From Pedococcus bigeumensis (GTDB lineage Bacteria; Actinomycetota; Actinomycetes; Actinomycetales; Dermatophilaceae): a stretch of DNA of 64,000 nt. The translations under genes and the position numbers were made by a program. Shown here in pieces: positions 11,093 to 18,707 of the stretch. The stretch is taken from the NCBI RefSeq assembly GCF_006438965.1, contig NZ_RCZM01000007.1, forward strand, positions 118,565 to 182,564. Direction: 5' to 3'. The notes beneath the pieces were generated by a model. That model saw nothing but the letters and a program-made list of their open reading frames with translations, searched no databases and had not been told where the DNA came from. Numbering within the stretch: position 1 is the first letter of the stretch; every line of letters starts with the position of its first letter.

Positions 11093-12118
11093 ATGACTGA
11101 CGCCACGGAACGACCCACCAAGCGCGTGCTGCTCGCGGCGCCGCGCGGGTACTGCGCAGGCGTCGACCGGGCCGTCGTCACCGTCGAGAAGGCTCTCGAG
11201 CTCTACGGCCCGCCCGTGTACGTCCGCAAGGAGATCGTGCACAACAAGCACGTCGTCACGACTCTGGAGAAGCGTGGGGCGATCTTCGTCGAGGAGACCG
11301 ACGAGGTGCCCGAGGGCGCCACGGTCATCTTCTCTGCGCACGGGGTCGCCCCCGTCGTGCACGAGGAGGCCAAGGCGCTCAACCTCAAGACGATCGACGC
11401 GACCTGCCCGCTGGTGACCAAGGTGCACCGCGAGGCCGTCCGGTTCGCCAGCGACGACTTCGACATCCTGCTCATCGGCCACGAAGGCCACGAGGAGGTG
11501 GTCGGCACGTCCGGTGAGGCGCCCGAGCACATCACCCTCGTCGACGGCCCCGACGATGTCGCCAACGTGACTGTCCGCGACCCCGACAAGGTGGTCTGGC
11601 TGTCGCAGACCACGCTGTCGGTGGACGAGACCATGGAGACGGTGCGCCGGCTGCGTGACCGCTTCCCGTCGCTGCAGGACCCGCCGAGCGACGACATCTG
11701 CTACGCCACCCAGAACCGCCAGCTGGCCGTCAAGCAGATGGCTCCGGACTGTGACCTGATGATCGTCGTGGGCTCGCGCAACTCCTCGAACTCCGTTCGC
11801 CTGGTTGAGGTTGCGATCGAGCACGGGTCGAAGGCGGGGCACCTGGTGGACTACGCCGACGAGATCGACGAGACCTGGCTGGACGGTGTGACCACGGTCG
11901 GCGTGACCTCCGGGGCGTCGGTCCCCGAGCTGCTCGTCCGTGACGTGCTGACCTACCTGGCCGAGCGTGGCTACGCCGACGTCGCCCCGGTCGTGGCGGC
12001 CGAGGAGAGCCTGCTCTTCTCGCTGCCCAACGAGATCCGGCGCGACCTCAAGGCCCGCGGCCTCAGCGACAAGATGCGCCACGACGCCGCGTTCGAGGAA
12101 GCCGGCTCGCTGCACTGA
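11093..12118 (+). CDS. ispH: 4-hydroxy-3-methylbut-2-enyl diphosphate reductase
   Basis: Last enzyme of the MEP isoprenoid pathway, reducing HMBPP to IPP and DMAPP with an iron–sulfur cluster. The three cluster cysteines are visible: Cys21 (PRGYCAGV), Cys105 (DATCPLV) and Cys203 ([11 protein letters not shown]). The 341-residue length is typical. ATG 11093 is preferred over an upstream start at 11018 because the family N-terminus ([19 protein letters not shown]) follows directly. It stands alone downstream of a strong palindromic hairpin. Confidence 0.97.
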   Translation: MTDATERPTKRVLLAAPRGYCAGVDRAVVTVEKALELYGPPVYVRKEIVHNKHVVTTLEKRGAIFVEETDEVPEGATVIFSAHGVAPVVHEEAKALNLKTIDATCPLVTKVHREAVRFASDDFDILLIGHEGHEEVVGTSGEAPEHITLVDGPDDVANVTVRDPDKVVWLSQTTLSVDETMETVRRLRDRFPSLQDPPSDDICYATQNRQLAVKQMAPDCDLMIVVGSRNSSNSVRLVEVAIEHGSKAGHLVDYADEIDETWLDGVTTVGVTSGASVPELLVRDVLTYLAERGYADVAPVVAAEESLLFSLPNEIRRDLKARGLSDKMRHDAAFEEAGSLH

Positions 12119-12150
12119 GTGCGACCCCCGAGCCGGGTAGGGTCCGCGAT

Positions 12151-13203
12151 GTGGTGACCCAGGCGATCGTGGTCGACTCGGGCACGTCCTTCCACCTGCT
12201 GACCTCGATCGCCTCGGTCGCGGACAAGCGGTGGTGCGAGGTGCTCGATGCCGGGCCCGCTCTCGCCCGCGACGTGTCGGCGACTGCCGGGCGCGACCTG
12301 TTGGCCGACGTGCGTGCGCCCGGACGGTTCGGCTGGATGAACCTGTTGTCGCTCGCGGCTGCCGGACGGGGTCCGCGCACGGTCGACGACCTGCTCGTCC
12401 GGCTGGTGGCGACCCAACCCACCGACCTGCACCTCGCGATGCTCGGAGGGCGTCGACGACAGCTGGTGGAGCTGGTCTCGCCTGACGTCCTCGCCTCCGC
12501 CGTCGTCGGGGAGCGGGCGGCACTGACCCAGCTGCGGCGGGTCTTCGCCGGGGACGACACCGTGCTGGAAGCCACGTCGTGGCTCCTGCGAGGGGACTCC
12601 GCGGCGGTCAAGCGGCATGTGGTCGGCGTGCTCGAGACGTGGCGGGACCGGTTCCTCCCCGCGGAGCGGGAAGCCAGCCTGCGGGCCGACCTGCGGCTCG
12701 AGGCACGCCGTCGACGAGCGGACCTGGCGCGGCTCGGCGCGGCCGGCCTGATGGCTCGGGTCGCACCGACGCTCGCCTACCTCCCTCATCCGGCGCCGAC
12801 GCGCGTGGTGCTCTTCCCGGTGCCGGCGATGGCGCCGGTGGTCGTCGTGGTCGACGAGCTGCAGCGCACCCTGATCGGCTATCCGCCGGTGGCAGGGCAG
12901 CAGGACGACGAGGACGCCCTGCTGCTCGGGGCGCGGGCACTGGCCGATCCGGTGCGGCTGCGGATGTTGGAGATCCTCGGGCCGGGAGGGCTCACGGCGC
13001 AGGAGCTCGCTGCCCAGGTCGGGGCGCCCCGGACCACCTTGCTGCACCACCTCGCGCTGATGCGAGCGGCCGGTCTGGTCCAGACCGCCGTGGGCGCTGG
13101 GCACAGCACGGTCTACAGCCTGCGCCAGGACGGACTGGCGAGGGTGGCCGACGAGGTCAGGTCACGATTCGACGTCGCTAGTGTCGAGAATTCTCGACAC
13201 TGA
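12151..13203 (+). CDS. ArsR-family helix-turn-helix regulator
   Basis: 350-residue protein. The N-terminal two thirds (about residues 1–250) resemble the DUF5937-type sensor region of actinobacterial ArsR regulators. The C-terminal winged helix (about 255–340) reads LADPVRLRMLEILGPGGLTAQELAAQVG, then RTTLLHHLALMRAAGLV and HSTVYSLRQD, which is ArsR-like. No metal-binding ELCVCD motif is seen, so the signal is unknown. The GTG start at 12151 is inferred from the frame; the gene begins 32 bases after ispH. Confidence 0.83.
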   Translation: MVTQAIVVDSGTSFHLLTSIASVADKRWCEVLDAGPALARDVSATAGRDLLADVRAPGRFGWMNLLSLAAAGRGPRTVDDLLVRLVATQPTDLHLAMLGGRRRQLVELVSPDVLASAVVGERAALTQLRRVFAGDDTVLEATSWLLRGDSAAVKRHVVGVLETWRDRFLPAEREASLRADLRLEARRRRADLARLGAAGLMARVAPTLAYLPHPAPTRVVLFPVPAMAPVVVVVDELQRTLIGYPPVAGQQDDEDALLLGARALADPVRLRMLEILGPGGLTAQELAAQVGAPRTTLLHHLALMRAAGLVQTAVGAGHSTVYSLRQDGLARVADEVRSRFDVASVENSRH

Positions 13204-13230
13204 GGTTCCGGTGCCCCTACGCTCGCGACT

Positions 13231-14271
13231 GTGAGCGCAGCCCGATGGGGTTCCTGGTCAGCGATGGTCCTGCTGGCTGCCATCTGCGGCGCGTGTTCGT
13301 CCGGGGAGGGCGCCACCGGCTCCGGCTCGGGCTCGTCCTCCTCGGCCTCGGGCCAGCCGTCGAGCCCCGCCTCGGCTGTACCGTCCAAGGGCGTGATGGC
13401 AGCCATCGACGGCCGCACCACGACGGTGGCCACCAAGGTCGACGTGGGTGGGAGCGCGTGTGGGGTCGCCCTGGTCGGCGACACCCTGTGGGTCACCGAC
13501 AACAAGGCGGCCGAGCTCGTCAGGGTGGACGCCGCGGCAGGCAAGGTCCTCGGCCGGTATGCCGTGAGTGCGAGCCCGTGCGAGGTCGAGGCAGCCAACG
13601 GGTCGATCTGGGTGACGACGCAGTCCGGCGTCGTGGACCGCGTCGATCCCGCCACGGGCAAGGTGACCGCGTCGGTCACCACCGGAGACGCCTCCTACGA
13701 GACCGTCGGTGCGCTCGGGGCGGTCTGGGTGAGCAACCGCAACAGCCACAGCGTGACGAGGATCGACCCCCGCACGAACAAGGGGGTGACCCGGACCGTC
13801 GGCGAGGTCAACGCCGGCGGTTTCGTCGAGGAGGGCGGCTTCCTCTGGGTCGGCGACGACACCACGGGAGCCTCGGCCATCCTGCGTGTCGACCCCAGGA
13901 CATGGAAGTCCACACCGGTGCCGACCGGTGGCAACCGTCCCGGCTACGTCGCTGCCACCCCGGGCAGGATCTGGGTCTCCAACGTCAAGTCCGGCACGGT
14001 CGCAGGCATCGACGCGACGACCCTCGCTCCGGTCGGTCCTCCAGCAGCCGCAGGCGCCTCGCCGGTCAACCTGAAGGCATCGACAGACGGGGCCTGGGTG
14101 TGGGTGCCGGACGACGTCGGCGACCTGGTCACCCGGATCGACACCACGTCGGGAAAGGCCGTCGAACGCCTGCAGGTGGGAGCCGGACCGGCCGTCGTCG
14201 CGCCCGCTCCGGACGGGGTCTGGGTCACCCACTTCGATGACGGCACGGTCTGGCACCTCGTCCTCGTCTGA
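13231..14271 (+). CDS. Secreted/lipid-anchored beta-propeller (YncE/NHL-like)
   Basis: 346-residue extracytoplasmic protein. An N-terminal signal region (WSAMVLLAAICGAC) ends in a Cys22 that could be lipidated, though Cys at –3 makes the lipobox unusual. A Ser/Gly-rich linker (about residues 23–50) follows, then repeated blades with GDTLWVTD, NGSIWVTT, GAVWVSN, GFLWVGDD, GRIWVSN and DGVWVTH, each followed by VDP/IDP turns. The fold is a 6- to 7-blade propeller of the YncE/virginiamycin B lyase type; no catalytic assignment is possible. Confidence 0.83.
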   Translation: MSAARWGSWSAMVLLAAICGACSSGEGATGSGSGSSSSASGQPSSPASAVPSKGVMAAIDGRTTTVATKVDVGGSACGVALVGDTLWVTDNKAAELVRVDAAAGKVLGRYAVSASPCEVEAANGSIWVTTQSGVVDRVDPATGKVTASVTTGDASYETVGALGAVWVSNRNSHSVTRIDPRTNKGVTRTVGEVNAGGFVEEGGFLWVGDDTTGASAILRVDPRTWKSTPVPTGGNRPGYVAATPGRIWVSNVKSGTVAGIDATTLAPVGPPAAAGASPVNLKASTDGAWVWVPDDVGDLVTRIDTTSGKAVERLQVGAGPAVVAPAPDGVWVTHFDDGTVWHLVLV

Positions 14272-14396
14272 ACCTGCCCGCAGCCGGGCCTGCAGCCAAT
14301 CCTGCAGCCACTCCCACTGCGCAGGACGGACGCCACGCACGAGCGTGAGCCCGTAGGTGTCAACGGGACCGACCTGTCGCGGGTACCGTCTGACCC

Positions 14397-15683
14397 ATGA
14401 TCGGCCTGACCAGTGCGCGAACGCGGCTGACGCAGCGGCTCGTCGCCCGGGCCACGGGTGGCGCACCCGTCGACCTCACGAGCCTGGAGGCGGTCCCGCG
14501 CCGCCTGCTGCGACCGCTGCGACGGTCCGGTTTGGACCCCGTGACCAGGATCGGCCACTCCGCGCCCGACCCGGTGCACCGGCTGGCCCACATGTTCGGG
14601 ATGAACATCTGGCTGGTGTCGGGGCAGGACGAAGCCAAGGCAGTTCTGGCCGACCAGCGCCGGTTCAGCAACGACATCCGGCCCTATGTCGGAGCGGCGG
14701 GCGCGAGTGTCGGCGGGCTCGGTTTCACCGACCCGCCCGAGCACACCCGGCTGCGGACGTTGCTCACCCCCGAGTTCACGATGCGGCGGATCAACCGGCT
14801 GACGCCCCGGATCGAGGCCATCGTCGACGCGCAGCTGGACCAGATGGAGGCGAGCGGCCCGGTCGTCGACCTCGTCGAGCAGTTCGCCTTCCCCATCCCG
14901 TTCCTCGTCATCTGCGAGCTGCTCGGCCTGCCGGCCGAGGATCGCGCACGGTTCATGACCCTCAGCCACGCCCGGTTCGACGTCACGGCCGGTGGCGCCG
15001 GTGCCTTCGGCGCCATCTCGCAGAGCCAGCTGTTCCTCCTCGAGGCAACCCGCAAGCAGCGCGCGAACCCCGGCGACGGACTGCTGGGGCGGATCCTCGC
15101 GGCAGTCGGCGACGACGTCAGCGACGAGGAGGTCGCCGGCCTGGCCGATGGCGTCTTCACGGGCGGCTACGAGACCACGGCCAGCATGCTGGCGCTCGGC
15201 TCGCTGGTCCTGCTCCGCGACCGCAAGCACTTCGAGCTGGTCCGCGACGACGACAGCTCGATCGACCGGGTGGTCGAGGAGATGCTGCGCTACCTCAGCG
15301 TCGTGCAGATCGCCTTCCCGCGGTTCGCCAAGGAGGATCTCGACCTGTTCGGCAAGCGGATCCGCAAGGGCGACGTCGTCATTGCCGCGCTCAGCCGCGC
15401 CGATCGGGACCACCGCGTCGGCCCCGACCTCGGCACCTTCGACCCGAACCGGCCGCCGTCTCCGCACGTCGCGTTCGGCTACGGCTTCCACCGCTGCGTG
15501 GGCGCCGAGCTCGCCCGCCTCGAGCTGCGGATCGCGTTCCCCCGACTGGTCCGCCGCTTCCCGGAGCTGGCCCTGGCGGTGGAGCCGGAGACGCTGGCTT
15601 TCCGGGACAAGTCGATCGTCTACGCGGTCGACTCCCTGCCGGTCCACCTCGACGGGACCTCGGGTCCGTCGAACGCCAGCTGA
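14397..15683 (+). CDS. Cytochrome P450
   Basis: 428-residue soluble bacterial P450, a heme monooxygenase of unknown substrate. The I-helix oxygen-activating segment is FTGGYETTASM, the K-helix ExxR is EEMLRY, and the heme-ligand loop FGYGFHRCVGAELAR places the axial thiolate at Cys367. PPEHTRLRTLLTPEFT is the C-helix signature. No ferredoxin or reductase gene is adjacent. The 3' end overlaps the convergent rmuC gene by 64 bases, so the two genes share terminal coding sequence on opposite strands. Confidence 0.95.
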   Translation: MIGLTSARTRLTQRLVARATGGAPVDLTSLEAVPRRLLRPLRRSGLDPVTRIGHSAPDPVHRLAHMFGMNIWLVSGQDEAKAVLADQRRFSNDIRPYVGAAGASVGGLGFTDPPEHTRLRTLLTPEFTMRRINRLTPRIEAIVDAQLDQMEASGPVVDLVEQFAFPIPFLVICELLGLPAEDRARFMTLSHARFDVTAGGAGAFGAISQSQLFLLEATRKQRANPGDGLLGRILAAVGDDVSDEEVAGLADGVFTGGYETTASMLALGSLVLLRDRKHFELVRDDDSSIDRVVEEMLRYLSVVQIAFPRFAKEDLDLFGKRIRKGDVVIAALSRADRDHRVGPDLGTFDPNRPPSPHVAFGYGFHRCVGAELARLELRIAFPRLVRRFPELALAVEPETLAFRDKSIVYAVDSLPVHLDGTSGPSNAS

Positions 15684-16816
15684 GGGCGCTCGGCGTCCGC
15701 AGTCGCGGCCTCGATCAGCTCCATCGCGGTGAGCACCCGCGGACCGGCTTCGAGCGCCTGCGGGCTCGGGAGCGGCTGCTCGACGATCCCCGCCTCGTGC
15801 ATCCGGCGGGCCGAGACGAGGACGCGGGACTCGAGTGCCCCGACCATCTGGTTGTAGGCCTCGACCGACCGCTGCAGGGCGGTGCCCATCTTCATGGTGT
15901 GGCTGCCCAGCGTGCCGAGTCGGTCGTAGAGGTCGCGGCCCAGCGTCATCACCTCGCGGGCATGGGCGGTCAGGGCGTCCTGCTGCCAGGTGAAGGCAAC
16001 CGTGCGGAGCAGCGCGAGCAGCGAGCCGGGACCGACGAGCACCACCCGCCGCGCCATGGCGTCCTCGTGCAGGGCCGGGTCGGCCGACAGGGCGGCCGCC
16101 AGCATCGCGTCGCTGGGCACGAAGCAGACGACCATCTCGGGCGAGTTCTCGAACGCGGTCCAGTAGTCCTTGGCGGCGAGGGCCGTGACGTGCGACTTCA
16201 GCGACGCCGCGTGCGCACGCAGGAAGGTCGCCCGCTCGCTCGCGGACAGGTCCTCTGCCTGGGCGGCGAGGAAGGCGCCCATCGGGGCCTTCGCGTCGAT
16301 GACGAGGTACTTGTCGCCGGGCAGCCGCACGACGACGTCCGGGCGCACCTGGCGCTGGTGCCGGCTCACCCGGCATACCTGCTCGTCGAAGTCGCACCGG
16401 GCCAGCAGCCCGGCGTGCTCGAGGACCCGGCGCAGCTGCACCTCGCCCCACGCCCCGCGGACCGTCGAGGAGTTGAGCGAACCGGCCAGTGACTGGGTCT
16501 GGCGCCCCAGCGCAGCCGTCGACTCGTGGACCGCTGCGATCGTCGTCTCGAGGGCCGCGAACTGGCTGGTGCGGTCGCGCTCCAGCGTGCCGACCTGCTG
16601 CTCGACCCGGACCAGCGCATCGCGCAGTGGGAGCAGCGCCGCGGCGGTCTGCGCGTCGTCGGAGATGGCGGCCTCGAGGTCGACCACGCGCTCGCGCAGG
16701 AGGTCGGACTCGGTGCGGGCCGAGGCGAGGGAGGCAGCGCCGGAGGTGTGCGCGACCCACCACCCGGCAGCCACACCGACGACCAGGCCGACGACCAGCA
16801 TGCCCACGAGCTCCAT
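15620..16816 (-). CDS. rmuC: DNA recombination protein RmuC
   Basis: 398-residue RmuC-family protein, thought to limit DNA inversions at short inverted repeats. An N-terminal membrane helix (LVGMLVVGLVVGVAAGWWV, about residues 3–21) is followed by a coiled coil (about 30–110) and a PD-(D/E)XK-like core with RGAWGEVQLRRVLEHAGL, VVRLPGDKYLVIDAKAPM and FVPSDAM. ATG 16816 is the natural start; the longer frame to 17386 is antisense of the Nudix gene. It overlaps the P450 tail by 64 bases. Confidence 0.93.
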   Translation of the reverse strand: MELVGMLVVGLVVGVAAGWWVAHTSGAASLASARTESDLLRERVVDLEAAISDDAQTAAALLPLRDALVRVEQQVGTLERDRTSQFAALETTIAAVHESTAALGRQTQSLAGSLNSSTVRGAWGEVQLRRVLEHAGLLARCDFDEQVCRVSRHQRQVRPDVVVRLPGDKYLVIDAKAPMGAFLAAQAEDLSASERATFLRAHAASLKSHVTALAAKDYWTAFENSPEMVVCFVPSDAMLAAALSADPALHEDAMARRVVLVGPGSLLALLRTVAFTWQQDALTAHAREVMTLGRDLYDRLGTLGSHTMKMGTALQRSVEAYNQMVGALESRVLVSARRMHEAGIVEQPLPSPQALEAGPRVLTAMELIEAATADAERPQLAFDGPEVPSRWTGRESTA

Positions 16817-16916
16817 GGGCCGACCATCCCATCCGGCACCGACACCACGCCTCAGCGACACCCTTGTCGCTGAGGCCCGCCCGGCTGACGGCCGAGCGCA
16901 GCGATAGCGTCGGACC

Positions 16917-17810
16917 ATGCCCGAAACCGCCGCCGCCGATGGCGACCTGACCCTGCGCCCCCTCGAGGGCGACGACGATGCGACGGGCGACCACGCGTTC
17001 GCGGTCGTGTGGGAGGGCGAGCAGGTGGGACGCGTCGAGGTGATCGAGGACGGGTCCGGGGACGCGGACCTGATCTGGGCGGTCGTGTCCGAGTACCGGG
17101 AGGTCGGCATCGTGGAACGTGCCCTTCGCATGGTGGTCGCCTGGACGTTCGAAAACCTTGCCGTGCAACGCATCGAGACCCGCGTCGACGACGCCGACCG
17201 GGCGGGGGTGCGTGCCGCGCTGCGGGCGGGTCTGCGCAAGGAGGGCATCGCCCGCGGCGCCTTGATCGGGCCGAGCGACCGCCGCGACACGATGGTGCTC
17301 GCCAGGCTGCGTACCGACGCCGAACCCGACAGCCGCGACGGCTTCATCGCCCTGCTCAACTCCTCGCTGCCGACCAAGCGGGCCATCGCCCAGGGAGTGC
17401 TGCGCGACTCCGAGGGCCGGGTGCTGCTGTGCGAGCTGACCTACAAGGCCGAGTGGGACCTGCCCGGAGGGGTGGTCGACCCGTCCGAGTCGCCTGCTCA
17501 GTGCGTGGTCCGTGAGGTCCGCGAGGAACTGGCCATCGAGGTGCAGGTCCGCGGCCTGCTCGCCGTCAACTGGCTGCCCCCGTGGCGCGGCTGGACCGAC
17601 GCCACGGTGTTCGTTTTCGACCTCGGTGTCGCCGACGACGAGCTCCTTGCCCGGACCACCTTGGAGCGCAGGGAGATTCGTTCACTGCACTTTGCGGGCG
17701 AGGAGGAGTGGGAGGAGCGCGTCGCGCCCTACAACCAGCGCCTGCTGGCCTTCCTCGCCACCCATGCCGGCCCCACGGCATACCTCGAGGACGGACTCCC
17801 GGCCCTGTGA
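16917..17810 (+). CDS. GNAT-like/Nudix hydrolase fusion protein
   Basis: 297-residue two-domain protein. The N-terminal part (about 10–130) resembles GNAT acetyltransferases (EVGIVERALRMVVAWTFENLAVQRIETRVD). The C-terminal part (about 150–290) is a Nudix hydrolase with the box GGVVDPSESPAQ...REVREELAI (Glu and metal-binding REVREE present; the usual Gly before the last hydrophobic residue is Ala). Such proteins cleave nucleoside-diphosphate-linked compounds; the substrate is unknown. It is divergent from rmuC and about 190 bases upstream of the repeat-protein gene. Confidence 0.87.
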   Translation: MPETAAADGDLTLRPLEGDDDATGDHAFAVVWEGEQVGRVEVIEDGSGDADLIWAVVSEYREVGIVERALRMVVAWTFENLAVQRIETRVDDADRAGVRAALRAGLRKEGIARGALIGPSDRRDTMVLARLRTDAEPDSRDGFIALLNSSLPTKRAIAQGVLRDSEGRVLLCELTYKAEWDLPGGVVDPSESPAQCVVREVREELAIEVQVRGLLAVNWLPPWRGWTDATVFVFDLGVADDELLARTTLERREIRSLHFAGEEEWEERVAPYNQRLLAFLATHAGPTAYLEDGLPAL

Positions 17811-18002
17811 GGTGAGGTCAACCCGGGTATGCCGCATGGTTGCCCGTCGCCCCGGCCACCTGACGCGTCGTCTCCACCGGAATCGCGCCCTCTTGGGCAT
17901 CGTCGCAGGTCAGAGCCCTGCCCGATGTGCGCCGAGGCGATTCGGCGGGTACTCTCGCGGAGTCATCGGGCCGGGGGAAACCGTAGAAACACGGAGTGCA
18001 CC

Positions 18003-18686
18003 ATGACTGACTCGAGCATGCCGCCGCTGACCGCGGACGAGCTGGCCGCCGAGGGCGGCACCGCCCTGCCCGACAAGGAGGTCATCAGCCTCCTGGACCT
18101 GAACGCGGACCTCGACCTCGGCCTCGACGCCGCGGCGCCCATCGACCTGGCCGTCGCGGCCAACGCCAACGTGGCGGCGCCGATCGATGCGGCCGTCGGC
18201 GCGAACGTCCTCTCCGTGGGCTCCGAGGCTCAGGCGCTCGCCGACCAGGGTGTCGTCATCGACCAGGGCATCACCGGCGAGGCCGTGGCCCATGGTGGCC
18301 AGGACTCGGTCATCGACCAGGCCACGCCCGACGCGCCCGCCGACGCACCTGCGGACGCTCCAGCCGATGTCCCTGTCGATGGCACGGCGCCGACGGACGG
18401 CGCCGCTGACCCGACGGCGCCGGTCACCAGCAGCGGTGCCCTCGACGGCGACCTGCTCAACGTGAACGTCGACCTCGCAGCAGACCTCCACCTCGCCGCC
18501 CCGATCACTGGAGCGGTGGCCGCCAACGCCAACGTGGCCGCGCCGATCGACGCCGCGGTCTCCGCGAACATCGGGTCGATCGACTCCGACGCCGCGGCTC
18601 TCGCCCAGCAGGACGCGATCATCACGCAGCACATCGACGCCGACGCGAATGCGACGACCGACCAGTCGTCGGACATCTCCCAGTAG
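18003..18686 (+). CDS. Ala/Asp/Asn-rich two-repeat protein, putative partner of the M50 protease
   Basis: 227-residue acidic protein without cysteine, signal peptide or membrane helix. It has two long repeats, about residues 31–106 and 151–227, each built from an LNADLDL/VDLAADL start, the shared block VAANANVAAPIDAAV (51–65 and 172–186), a SxxSEAQALADQ/SDAAALAQQ segment and a D/Q-rich end. A PADAPADAPADVP linker separates them. The short N-terminal leader (residues 1–30) contains LPDKEV. Similar proteins in actinobacteria are, from memory, sometimes labelled peptidoglycan-binding, but nothing here supports a function. The M50 protease gene starts 21 bases after its stop. Confidence 0.8.
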   Translation: MTDSSMPPLTADELAAEGGTALPDKEVISLLDLNADLDLGLDAAAPIDLAVAANANVAAPIDAAVGANVLSVGSEAQALADQGVVIDQGITGEAVAHGGQDSVIDQATPDAPADAPADAPADVPVDGTAPTDGAADPTAPVTSSGALDGDLLNVNVDLAADLHLAAPITGAVAANANVAAPIDAAVSANIGSIDSDAAALAQQDAIITQHIDADANATTDQSSDISQ

Positions 18687-18707
18687 TCGGCGCCAGGTCT
18701 CGCTGAC

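Noticed and set aside
10922..12523. 533-codon minus-strand frame opposite ispH
   Set aside because: Antisense of ispH; no recognisable domain.
13944..17168. 1074-codon minus-strand frame spanning P450, rmuC and neighbours
   Set aside because: Crosses several real genes on both strands; composed of Arg/Gly/Ala/Pro-rich shadow translation.
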